Under the pieces are notes generated by a model. It ran no database searches, had not been told where the DNA came from, and was given only the letters and a program-made list of their open reading frames with translations. Positions 9,206 through 18,071 of a stretch of DNA of 64,000 nt are shown here, in pieces (position 1 is the first letter of the stretch; every line of letters begins with the position of its first letter). The position numbers and the translations under genes are program-made. The stretch spans positions 2,216,501 through 2,280,500 of the forward strand of contig CM056573.1 in NCBI GenBank assembly GCA_029721435.1. The letters run 5' to 3'. Source of the stretch: Gymnothorax reevesii (Eukaryota > Chordata > Actinopteri > Anguilliformes > Muraenidae).

Positions 9206-11907
9206 TTAAAATAATAATAATAATACATTTTATTTTTAGTGCCCTTTACATCCTAGGATCTCAAAGGGCTACATGTTAAAAAAAGAAACATCACAATAAA
9301 ATTAAAATAAAGGGATATAAAACAAAAAGGATAAGCGGTTTTAAGAGCAGAGAAAAATTTTAAAGGAAGAATCTAAAAGGGGGAACCAAAGGTTTTGCTG
9401 AAAAGAAATGTCTTCAGTCCTTTTTTAAAACAGTCAGTGGATTGTGGTGCCCTCAGGTTGTCAGGGAGGGTGTTCCATAGGCGTGGGGCAGCAGCACAGA
9501 AGGCCCTATCCCCCATGGTCCTGAGTCTGGTTCTGGGGGTGAAGAGGAAGTTTGACTGAGTGGAGCGGAGGGAGCGTGTAGTTTTTTGGGGGTTTAGAAG
9601 TTTTTTGAGATAAGTGGGGGCATGTCCATGGATGCATTGGTGTGTGAGGAGGGAAACCTTGTACTCAATCCTGGTGGGAACGGGAAGCCAGTGGAGTGAA
9701 CGGAGGATGGGGGTGATATGATCATGTTTGCGCACTCCCACCAGGATCCTAGCGGCAGAGTTCTGGATGTATTGCAGCCTCTGCAGGCTCTTGCTTGGGA
9801 TCCCGATGAGAAGTGCATTACAGTAGTCCATCCTGGAGGAGATAAAGGCATGAACCAGCTTTTCAGCATCTGAGAGGGAGAGAAGGGGTCGGATTTTGGA
9901 AATATTGCGGAGGTGATAGAAGGAGGTCTTGCAGATGTGGTTGATGTGGGATTCAAAAGTGAGTTGAGGGTCCATTATGACACCGAGATTTGTGACTGCT
10001 GATGAGAGAGGGATATTAGAACCAGAGAAAGTGATGCTGGTTACAGATGATGATTGGGTCTGATGAGGGGTTCCGACCAGGAGAGCTTTGGTTTTTGAAC
10101 TGTTAAGTTGGAGGAAGTTGTGCTCCATCCATGCCTTTATCTCCTCCAGGCAGGTGGTGAGTTCTGACGGGGATGACGATGATGATGAGGGAGGGGTTGC
10201 AGCTGCAGCATTGACATAAAGCTGTGTATCATCGGCGTAACAGTGAAATGAAAGTCCATGACGGCTAATGACCTGTCCAAGGGGGATGATGTAAAGGATA
10301 AACAGCAGGGGGCCAAGGACTGACCCCTGGGGGACCCCACAGGTGACTGCATGTGAATAGGAGTGGGAGTGACCAAGAGAGATGAATTCTGTCCGGTTTG
10401 TGAGGTATGACTGAAACCAGCTGAGGGCTGTATCAGTGAGTCCAGTGGTGAGGTGGAGCCGATTTAACAGGATCTCATGGTCGACTGTATCAAAAGCAGC
10501 AGATAAGTCCAGAAGGATGAGGAGGGAGGGAGAGCCAGCATCAGATGACATGAGGAGATCGTTTATGACTCTAACGAGAGCAGTTTCTGTACTGTGGGCG
10601 GAACGGAAACCAGACTGGAATTTTTCGTACAGGTTGTTAAGTTTGAGGTGGTCCTGAAGGTGGATGGCGACTGCTTTCTCAAGTACTTTGGATATGAATG
10701 GGAGATTGGAGATGGGCCTGTAGTTGGATAGGACTTCTGGGTCAAGGGTGTGTTTTTTGAGCAGTGGTCTGATTATAGCATTTTTTAAAACAGATGGAAC
10801 GTGACCAGATTGTAGGGAGTGATTTATAACGGAGGTGATCAGGGGGCTTAAGATGGGAATATGAGTCTTAACTAGGGAGGTTGGGAGAGGGTCCAGGGCA
10901 CAGGTGGAGGGTTTCATCTTCATGATAATGTCCTGCACCTCCTCTGACGAAACCTCGGGAAAACACTTTAGGGGTTGGGAAATGGTAGATATTGGAAAAA
11001 CAGTTTGGGTGGGAGAGCCAGAAAGGGCAGAGCGGATATGTGCAATTTTAGATGTGAAAAAATCCATGAAATGATTGCACTGCTCTTCTGTAGCGGCTGT
11101 GAGTGGGGGGGATTGTGGTTTGAGAAGATGGCTGACAGTGGAGAAGAGCTTCTTTGAGTTTCCTGGACTATTACGGATGGCATTGGAGTGGAACCGTGAC
11201 CTTGCTCCTTTAAGGGACTTTGCATAATTGTGTTGGTGCTCCCGGTAAATTTGTTTGTGGACAGTAAGGCCAGGGGCTTTGTAGCGCCGCTCAAGGACCC
11301 GCCCTGCTGCCTTCATCTTCCGAAGCCCATCTGTAAACCACGGTGCTGAGTGGGAGAAGATGATTGATCTAGTTTTAACAGGGGCGTGGAGGTCCAGGAG
11401 GTTACTGAGATGGCTGTTGTAATAGTCCACTGCTTCATCGGCCGATGCAAAATGTGTGGAAAGATGTTGAAAATCTGCTGCCAAGAGTTCTGGGTTAATG
11501 GTTTTCAGGTTCCTGAAACAGATGGTTCGTTTGGGCTTTGAAAGCCTGAAAGAGGATGGCAACTCCATAGAAATGGCCATGTGATCTGACACACCTAGGT
11601 CATACACCTGCAAGTTGACGAGAGGGGCGGAGTTTGTAATAACTAAATCCAAGGTGTGCCCCCTGGTGTGTGTGGGGACATCAACAAGTTGCTTTAAATT
11701 AAAACAATCCAGCAATTGGAGAAATTCAGTTGCAAAGCGGCAGGAGGGGGTGTCAACATGAATGTTCATGTCACCTAAAATTATGACATCAGCAGAGGAC
11801 GTGCAAAAAGTTGTGAGACGATTTGACATCTCGGGGATGAATGATGAGTTTGGTTTTGGTGGTCGGTAAATGAGGAGGAACAGCACAGGGGAGGGGGACT
11901 TACATTT
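9206..11907 (-). mobile_element. L2-type LINE inserted in gag, 5'-truncated
   Basis: A 2.7-kb non-LTR retrotransposon on the minus strand, flanked by a short AAATG duplication (9201-9205 and 11908-11912). Its 3' end (low coordinates) has an untranslated tail ending in TAA/TTA-type repeats at 9207-9222, as in L2-family elements that end in short simple repeats. The 5' end is truncated inside the endonuclease domain. The site is known exactly because the second gag copy at 39.8-40.2 kb lacks it. It is the youngest of the three nested layers here. Confidence 0.9.
9373..11907 (-). CDS. L2-type LINE endonuclease (partial) - reverse transcriptase
   Basis: Open for about 845 codons without a stop, the longest intact frame in the window. 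In order: the C-terminal half of an apurinic/apyrimidinic-type endonuclease (VIILGDMNIHV, then THTRGHTLDLVI and GVSDHMAI), a linker with HSAPWFTDGLRKMK, and a reverse transcriptase with FQSGFRSAHSTETAL, LDLSAAFDTVDHEIL (first catalytic Asp), GVPQGSVLGPLLF and YADD at 10228-10239, then the C-terminal LWNTLP block. The protein would nick target DNA and prime cDNA synthesis there. The start of the endonuclease is missing, so the encoded enzyme is incomplete. The open frame continues upstream to 12039 only by reading antisense gag; that part is not LINE. Clade L2 is inferred from motif spelling. Confidence 0.85.
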   Translation of the reverse strand, partial: KCKSPSPVLFLLIYRPPKPNSSFIPEMSNRLTTFCTSSADVIILGDMNIHVDTPSCRFATEFLQLLDCFNLKQLVDVPTHTRGHTLDLVITNSAPLVNLQVYDLGVSDHMAISMELPSSFRLSKPKRTICFRNLKTINPELLAADFQHLSTHFASADEAVDYYNSHLSNLLDLHAPVKTRSIIFSHSAPWFTDGLRKMKAAGRVLERRYKAPGLTVHKQIYREHQHNYAKSLKGARSRFHSNAIRNSPGNSKKLFSTVSHLLKPQSPPLTAATEEQCNHFMDFFTSKIAHIRSALSGSPTQTVFPISTISQPLKCFPEVSSEEVQDIIMKMKPSTCALDPLPTSLVKTHIPILSPLITSVINHSLQSGHVPSVLKNAIIRPLLKKHTLDPEVLSNYRPISNLPFISKVLEKAVAIHLQDHLKLNNLYEKFQSGFRSAHSTETALVRVINDLLMSSDAGSPSLLILLDLSAAFDTVDHEILLNRLHLTTGLTDTALSWFQSYLTNRTEFISLGHSHSYSHAVTCGVPQGSVLGPLLFILYIIPLGQVISRHGLSFHCYADDTQLYVNAAAATPPSSSSSSPSELTTCLEEIKAWMEHNFLQLNSSKTKALLVGTPHQTQSSSVTSITFSGSNIPLSSAVTNLGVIMDPQLTFESHINHICKTSFYHLRNISKIRPLLSLSDAEKLVHAFISSRMDYCNALLIGIPSKSLQRLQYIQNSAARILVGVRKHDHITPILRSLHWLPVPTRIEYKVSLLTHQCIHGHAPTYLKKLLNPQKTTRSLRSTQSNFLFTPRTRLRTMGDRAFCAAAPRLWNTLPDNLRAPQSTDCFKKGLKTFLFSKTFGSPF

Positions 11908-11912
11908 AAATG

Positions 11913-12392
11913 CTAGAGATTGAAAGGGAAGAAAGAGAGAAAGAAAGGGAGTTTGAGTTAGAAAAATTAGCAAGAGAAGAGAAAGTAGAAAGGGAGGAAA
12001 AAGAAAAACAAAGAGAACTTGAGTTAGAAAAATTTGCAAGACAGAGAGATTTTGAATTAGAGAAGTTGGAAAGAGAAGAAAGACTCCAAATGGAGAAACT
12101 AAAAATTAAAATTGAAACTAAAAATAAATTTTGTGCCAGTCAGGAGGTAAAGCTGGTGCCTCCATTTTCGGAAAAGGATGTTGACAACTATTTCCAGTGT
12201 TTTGAAAAGGTAGCAAAGAGTTGCCAGTGGCCAAAGGAACACTGGCCTCTGATGTTGCAAACTGTCCTCAAGGGTAAAGCTCAACAAGCCTATTCGGCTT
12301 TGTCTGCAGATGATTCCTCTGATTATGAGGTTGTCAAAAAGGTTATTTTGAGAGCTTATGAGTTGGTTCCAGAGGCCTCTAAAGAAATCTGA
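11913..12392 (+). pseudogene. gag: gag, middle segment (coiled coil and capsid-like region)
   Basis: Resumption of gag after the LINE. The first ~60 codons are a highly charged heptad-rich coiled coil (repeats of EREEKEK and ELEKL), followed by the capsid-like part containing VPPFSEKDVDNYFQCFEK and WPKEHWPLMLQTVLKGKAQ, features shared with many gypsy Gag proteins. Near 12380 about 13-16 bases present in the second copy (encoding YRQNFRG) are missing, shifting the frame so this segment ends at a stop at 12390-12392. The downstream protein continues in another frame. Confidence 0.85.
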
Positions 12393-13301
12393 AAATCAGA
12401 CTTATGTTGAATTTGCTAATGAAAAGCAGGTTTGCTTTGAGCGCTGGTGTACTTCTATGGAGGTCAAGGATGATTTCAACTCACTAAAAGAGATGGTGTT
12501 AGTTGAAGAATTCAAGAACTGTGTTAAAGATGATGTTAAGACCTACCTTAATGAGAAGCAAGCACTGAATTTGCAATCAGCTGCCAAATTTGCAGATGAA
12601 TATGTTCTCACACATAAGTCCAAATTTCAGTCTAGCAGTAATAATAGATGGTCCCAATTTCAGAAAAAGGGTTATGGTGATACCCAAGATTCCTCACCCA
12701 AAGACAAAGACAAATCTGGTGATGGTGCTCAGAAAACCAGTAACAGGTCTGATCAAAGTGTGAAAGCTGACAGTGACAAAAGTGGTCTAGTTTGCAGTTA
12801 TTGCAAGAAATCTGGTCATGTTAAAACTAACTGTTGGTTCCTAAAAGCTAAGAAAGAAAAAGAAAAGGATACCAAACCAAATGCCTTTGTGAAAACAAGG
12901 TTAGAAACCCCTGTAGTAGATAACCGATCTGCTAAATTGCCTGCTTCTTGTGGGGCTAAAAAGCCTAATACAGCTGACTTTGTGAGGGAGGAATTTCTTC
13001 CATTTGTGTCAGAGGGATTTGTGGCTCTGAATGAGCATACTACTCCTGTCCCCATTTATATCCTAAGGGATACCGGAGCTTCTCAGTCACTTTTGTTGAT
13101 GGACTCCTTGGAGTTACGTGATGAGACCGCTTCAGGGGATTTCATACTTGTACAAGGTATTGAAGGGAGGACTGTATCTGTACCCCTGCGCTCTATATTC
13201 TTGAAGTCAGATTTAGTTACAGGACAGGTAAAGGTGGGACTTATGTCAAGTCTACCTATAAAGGGTGTTTCTCTGTTGCTAGGCAATGACCTGGCTGGGG
13301 G
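12379..13301 (+). pseudogene. gag-pol: gag C-terminus with zinc knuckle, then protease
   Basis: Continues gag from KKSENQTYVEFANEKQ. A CCHC zinc knuckle (C-X2-C-X4-H-X4-C, 12793-12833) would bind element RNA. A retropepsin-type aspartic protease follows with DTGA at 13069-13080 and the LLGNDLAGG block at about 13276-13301, equivalent to the flap-distal hydrophobic-Gly motif. The frame then crosses into integrase sequence in the wrong register, so a deletion lies at about 13300. The protease would mature the Gag-Pol polyprotein; only its last residues and the linker to integrase are lost. A frame start at 12358 upstream of the deletion is not a real start. Confidence 0.82.
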
Positions 13302-14135
13302 CCATTCTCTAAGGTCATTGTTGATTGTGTTGGTCCATTACCCAAGACTAGATCTGGAAATCAGTACTTGTTGACAATCATGTGTGCATCTACCAGATTC
13401 CCCGAAGCCATACCTCTACGTAACATCAAGGCAACTGCAATCTCGAAGGCTTTGATAAAGTTCTTCACGTTGTTTGGCCTTCCCAGGGAAATTCAGTCAG
13501 ACCAAGGTAGCAATTTCACTTCAGGATTGTTTCAGCAGGTTGTGTATGAACTAGGTGCAAAGCAGATTCTTTCTAGTGCCTATCATCCAGAGAGTCAGGG
13601 TGCCTTAGAGCGGTTTCATTCCACTCTCAAGACAATGATGAGGACTTATTGTTATGACCATGAGAAAGACTGGGATGAAGGGGTTCATTTGCTGTTGTTT
13701 GCAGCTAGAGAAGCAGTGCAGGAGTCTACTGGATTCAGTCCATTTGAGCTAGTGTTTGGTCATGAAGTGAGAGGACCTTTGCTATTATTGAGTGAACAAT
13801 GGCAAGAGAAAGAGCCGCATATCAGTCTGTTAGACTATGTTAGCAAGTTCAAGGAAAGATTGCGTGCAGCTTGTGACCTTGCCAAAGAGAACTTGAAATC
13901 AAGTCAGGGAAAAATGAAAACTTGGTATGATCATAAGGCTAGAAGCCGTGAGTTTAAACCAGGAGAAAGGGTCCTTTTGTTGTTTTCCTTGTAGTCCAAT
14001 CCATTGCAGGCTAGATTTCATGGTCCTTATGAAATTCTGACAAAACTCAATGATCTCAATTACATTGTGAAGACTCCAGATAGGAGAAAACCTAAACAAT
14101 TGTGTCATATTAACATGCTCAAGCCTTATCATGAC
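13302..14135 (+). pseudogene. pol: integrase, zinc-finger domain deleted
   Basis: Retroviral-type DDE integrase core that would insert element cDNA. The frame opens at PFSKVIVDCVGPLPKTRSG; catalytic residues are Asp at 13323-13325, Asp at 13500-13502 (QSDQGSNFTSG) and Glu at 13608-13610 (ERFHSTL), giving a 35-residue D-E spacing. It continues through FSPFELVFGHEVRGPL to the C-terminal GPYEILTKLNDLNYIV and HINMLKPYH block, typical of gypsy integrases. The N-terminal HHCC domain is missing because of the junction at 13300. A TAG stop at 13992-13994 interrupts the frame, which then continues in register. Position ahead of reverse transcriptase is the unusual feature. Confidence 0.87.
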
Positions 14136-15677
14136 AGAAATGCTAGGGTTGCAGCTGTCATTTCAGATTCTCCAATGGTCGAAACGTGTGAAGATGAGGG
14201 GGAGTTTTTAGATGATGAACCTAGAATTAAAGCTGAAGTTCTTTCATGTAAATTGTCAAACACTGAAGTGTTGCAAAATCTTGATGTAAAACTCCAGCAC
14301 TTTGAACCCTCACAGAGAGATCAGTTTGAAAGGTTGATCAAGAAATATGAGGATTTGTTTCCTGATGTTCCAAAGAGAGTTACTATAGCCTCTCATGATG
14401 TAGATGTTGGTGATGCCAAACCAATAAAACAGCATCCATACCGGATGAATCCTGAAAAGAGAAAGATTGCTGAGAAAGAGGTTGAGTACATGTTAAAACA
14501 TGATATTATCAGACCCTCCAACTCCGATTGGAGTTCACCCTGTGTGCTAGTTCCAAAACCTGATAGAAGTACTAGATTCTGTACAGATTATCGCAAAGTC
14601 AATGCTGTAACTAGAACTGATGTGTTTCCAATACCTAGGATTGATGATTGTATTGATAGTGTAGGGCAAGCAAAGTTTCTGACTAAGAATGATTTATTGA
14701 AGGGTTATTGGTGTGTGCCTTTAACTGAGAGGGCCAAGAGCATCTCTGCTTTTGCCACACCATCTGGATTGTACCAGTATGAAGTCCTACCCTTTGGCAT
14801 GAAAAATGCCCCAGCCACGTTCCAAAGGATGATACAGTCTACAATCGCCTGATTGCCACACACGGGTGCGTACATCGATGACCTGATCACATGGAGTGAC
14901 TCCTGGGAAGAACATCTAAAAGATGTAGAGACGTTGTTCCAGCGCCTGACCCAGGCTAACCTGACTGTTAACCTGAGCAAGAGTTACTTTGGTTGTGCTA
15001 CTGTCACCTATCTTGGCTACGTCATAGGCCAGGGTAAGGTGGCACCCATAAATGCTAAAGTCCAAGCCATCATGGACTTTCCAGTTCCTGACAACAAAAA
15101 AGCTTTGCGCCGCTTCCTTGGAATGATCGGGTACTACCGCAAGTTCTGCAAGAACTTTGCTGAGATTGCTCTCAGTCTAACCAACCAACTGAAGAAAGGC
15201 GTAAAGTTCACTTGGGATGATGCATGCCAGAGAGCCTTCGATCGTCTGAAGTCTCTGGTGTGTCACTTCCCCGTGCTCAAATCTCCTGACTTCAACAAAC
15301 CGTTCTCCATCGCGGTCGATGCTAGCAACCAAGCTTGTGGATCTGTGCTCCTACAGAGAAGTGACTCTGATGACATTGAGCATCCCGTGGCATACTTCTC
15401 CAGGAAGTTCAATCGCCACCAAAGGAACTATTCCACAATAGAGAAGGAACTGTTGGCTCTGGTCCTTTCTTTACAACACTTTGAGGTTTATGTTTGTACA
15501 GGACAAAAGCCAATGATTGTGTACACTGACCACAATCCGTTAATGTTTTTGAGTAAGATGAAAAACAAGAATCGGAGATTGTTGAATTGGAGTTTGATTT
15601 TACAGGAGTTTGACTTGGAAATTAAGCATGTGAAGGGTACAGACAATGTAATTGCTGATTGCTTATCCCGTGTTTGA
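14136..15677 (+). pseudogene. pol: reverse transcriptase and RNase H
   Basis: Same register as integrase. Reverse transcriptase blocks in order: PYRMNPEKRKIAEKEVEYML, SPCVLVPKPD, RFCTDYRKVNAVT, FLTKNDLLKGYW (motif A Asp), LPFGMKNAPATFQRM and YIDD at 14871-14882. A TGA stop (14850-14852) lies seven codons before YIDD, where glycine would be expected. The thumb has YLGYVIGQGKV and FLGMIGYYRKF. RNase H follows with FSIAVDASNQACGSVLLQ (Asp), STIEKELLALVLS (Glu), VYTDHNPLMF (Asp) and DNVIADCLSRV, after which the frame stops at the end of pol. There is no integrase downstream, confirming the order. Base composition at third positions is clearly GC-richer between about 14835 and 15470 than on either side. 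Confidence 0.9.
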
Positions 15678-15800
15678 ATGTGTATATATATATCATGTGT
15701 TTGAATATTGTATGATATGTATATATAGACAAGTGTTCACTTAACCATTTTGTATTGAAAAGAAAAATTTTGCCTTTATGAGTCAAAATTTTTCCCTTTT

Positions 15801-15810
15801 GGAATGGAGG
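15801..15810 (+). promoter_or_regulatory. polypurine tract
   Basis: GGAATGGAGG directly abuts the TG of the 3' LTR. It would prime plus-strand DNA synthesis. The reverse complement (CCTCCATTCC) sits in the same place beside the 3' LTR of the second copy at 38723. Confidence 0.8.
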
Positions 15811-16281
15811 TGTAATGTGAATATAGGCCACTAGATTACCTTTTTTTTGTTAAGCTCAGACTGGAGTTATGTTTCGACATGTCCTGGACATGTCTGGGGC
15901 AAGTCTCAGAAAAGTAAAAAAAAGAGGTCTAAATGTGGGTGGGGTCTGCAAAAGAGTATATAAGGAAAAGAATTGAGACAGTAAAGTAGTAGGAGAAATT
16001 GCAAGAAGTAGGATACGTGTGACCAGACCTGTCATTTCTGTTCAAGACCTGTTAAGTTTCTTTTGTGGATTTTTCTCACCTAGCACATCACCAGAAAACC
16101 CAAAGGGACTGTAAATATTTCAGTTTTTTTTACTAATCAATCTTGGTCTTAGTTGTTAGTTGCTTAGTCGTTATTGTCTTTGTTTTAAAAATTAAATGTG
16201 TTTTAGTTGTCAAAACTGTGTCTGTCATCCCTTGCTGTTGCTGTTGCGTTGTAAATCTAATTACAAATTGGGGCCATAACA
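15811..16281 (+). repeat. 3' LTR of the Gmr1-like element
   Basis: 471 bp, TGTAATGTGA to CCATAACA, with TATATAA at about 15957-15963. It carries a tandem GACATGTC word pair that is collapsed in the 5' LTR. It is followed immediately by GACT and then by the severed part of the older, inverted LTR, so two LTRs of one family stand tail to tail here. Confidence 0.9.
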
Positions 16282-16662
16282 GACTAATAATAACTAACTA
16301 AATGACCAAGATTGATTAAAACAAAAACAAAAATAAATATTTACAGTATTTTTTGTGGGGCGGCTTGGTGATGTCCTGGGTGAGAAAAATCCACAAAAGA
16401 AACTTAACAGGTCTTGAACAGAAATGACAGGTCTGGTCACATGTATCCTTCTCCTTGCAATTTCTCCTACTACTTTACTGTCTCAATTCTTTTCCTTATA
16501 TACTCTTTTGCAGACCCCACCCACATTTAGACCTCTTTTTTTTAATTTTCGGGGACTTGCCCCAGACATGTCCAGGACATGTCTAAACATGACTCCAGTC
16601 TGAGCTGAATAAAAAAAAAGGTAAATACTGCCATCCAGTGGCCTATATTCACATTACACTGC

Positions 16663-17150
16663 CACTATGAGGCAGACAGAGGTGATTGCTTATTACCTTT
16701 TTTATGACACATACCTATCATATCATTTGAAATGTTTCCGGGAAGAAAACTGTGATTTGAAGTCTGCTTATTACCCGCGAGGTTGGACAGCCTCCATCGC
16801 CTTGGCATAATTATCTTTCCTTAAATCAATTCCCGTGTACTTTGCCTTATTTGCAATCAAGCCATTTATTCAGCCAACTGACCAATCAAAAACAAAATGT
16901 AGCCTGTAATGATTAAGAAGCGATAATGCGAAGCAGACAGACCTAACCAGGCTGCCGTGTTAATAATCTGAATAAATAGCAGACCTCAATTCCACCTCTC
17001 ATTAGGGAGTTTTGTATGTATTATTTAAGATATTTCTTAAAAAATGAAATTAGACTAAGATGGCTCTGGTTTTAAGCACGTAAAAATATAGACAACGTGA
17101 AATAGAAAAATTTTATGAATTGTATGGTACGTGAATGCGAGAGAGAGTAT
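16663..17150. other. non-coding, no supported gene
   Basis: AT-rich sequence between the outer CTGC duplication and a Tc1 fragment; no ends, frames or simple repeats of note. Confidence 0.45.
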
Positions 17151-17400
17151 GTTTGCAGAAATATGTTCCCTTGACCATCGCAGACGGACGCGGCGACGTG
17201 CAGGAGTCAACACCAAACCACGGCGGGGACGTCGGTTGTGCAAGTCGGCTTCACGCAGGCTGTTGCGTACGGTTTGGTCGCTAATACAATTCTGGTGACA
17301 ACCTCTGGTCAGAGCAGCAGTGACTGTAGCTAGCAGGAAGCGATTGCGCAGGTGCTGGAGGCAAATATGAAATGAGTCTCTGTATATTTTGTGTAATTTG
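17150..17400 (-). pseudogene. Tc1-like transposase fragment (DNA-binding region)
   Basis: A minus-strand frame (within 17055-17423) reads RNRFLLATVTAALTRG, then ISDQTVRNSLREADL and RRPRRGLVLTPARRRVRLRW, ending WSREHI. This is the second helix-turn-helix and linker of a Tc1-family transposase of a different subfamily from the one at 3.2-4.4 kb. Nothing of the catalytic core follows, and no inverted ends were found. The related catalytic part at 25.8-26.1 kb looks like the same subfamily but is 8 kb away and on the other strand. Confidence 0.75.
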
Positions 17401-17423
17401 GAACGAGGGCAGGTGTGTTCCAT

Positions 17424-17710
17424 TTACCTCTTTCACTCCTCCTCCGCCCACTTTCCCTCCGCCCTCCAAGTGGCCTCCGTGTGACGTCATAGCAAGTGCT
17501 GAGGGCGAGTGAGCGAGGGTGACTCAAACTGTTTTTGAAACGCGGCTCTAGCATCTTACAGCAGGAGTAACTGCAGATACACAAGTCCAAACACTTCCAG
17601 GTCACCCTCATCATGACCCCGTCTCTCAGAGCTGCACAGACCCGTCCCTCCGCTCACTCCAACTGACTCTTCACCTGCTTCTGACTCAAGAGAGCAGAGA
17701 GGGGCGTGAA
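17424..17710 (+). other. GC-rich segment with a CRE palindrome, possible promoter
   Basis: More GC-rich than its surroundings. It contains the perfect cAMP-response palindrome TGACGTCA (17482-17489) and several ATGs, of which the one at 17611 opens only a 17-codon frame. It could be a host first exon or promoter, but no splice-linked coding exon is visible, so this is a weak candidate. Confidence 0.2.
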
Positions 17711-18071
17711 ATGTCCGGGCATGAAGTCTTCGCTCGTTTTGGGTATTTTCACACAGATATCACTGTTCCCAACTTCCTCAGGTCATTCTACAAATCTATG
17801 GCAGTAATGCGGCCATTTTACTCTGCTGTTCTGATTCTGTTTGGTGAAAAATTCATCATTTCTTCCTCAGCCAGGTGGGCTGGCTGCAGTACTGCCCTTA
17901 TTTCACAGGTTTTTCACACTTCCACACGATGCTGCCAAATGTGTCGCTTCAGACTTTTAGGCGTCTTTGAACTCTTCTCACTGCCTTTCTGAAGAGATGA
18001 AATCATTACTCATCTGGGCTTCTGTGAGGCTCCTGTGTCAGAGCCATGTCTTCTCCTCAGCTTATAAGCAT
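17711..18071. other. non-coding, no supported gene
   Basis: Open frames occur but show no recognisable domain. Ends at the duplication of the next LTR. Confidence 0.4.

Larger units (their letters stand above)
8379..16285 (+). mobile_element. Ty3/gypsy retrotransposon, Gmr1-like pol order, near full length
   Basis: The element is 8383-16281 with 4-bp duplications GACT at 8379-8382 and 16282-16285. It has two 471-bp LTRs, a gag with coiled coil and zinc knuckle, then pol in the order protease, integrase, reverse transcriptase, RNase H, then a purine-rich tract GGAATGGAGG just before the 3' LTR. Most gypsy elements have integrase last. Integrase before reverse transcriptase in an element of gypsy-type sequence is the arrangement described for Gmr1 of Atlantic cod and relatives. 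Coding is broken by an L2 insertion in gag, a small gag deletion with frameshift, a deletion between protease and integrase, and two in-frame stops in pol. Confidence 0.88.
8266..16662 (-). mobile_element. old solo LTR of the Gmr1-like family, split by a younger sibling
   Basis: An LTR in minus orientation is cut in two: its 3' part is 8270-8382 and the rest is 16282-16658. The left piece begins TGTTATGGCC (reverse of the LTR end) and the right piece ends ACATTACA (reverse of the LTR start). The outer flanks carry a 4-bp duplication CTGC (8266-8269 and 16659-16662). The pieces join at the 4-bp sequence GACT, the duplication made by the younger element. Sequence identity with the LTRs at 8383 and 15811 is high but with more differences, consistent with greater age. 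No internal region of this older copy remains, so it was already solo. Confidence 0.85.

Noticed and set aside
11908..12039. Start of the 888-codon minus-strand frame
   Set aside because: These first ~44 codons are antisense of the gag coiled coil; the LINE begins at 11907.
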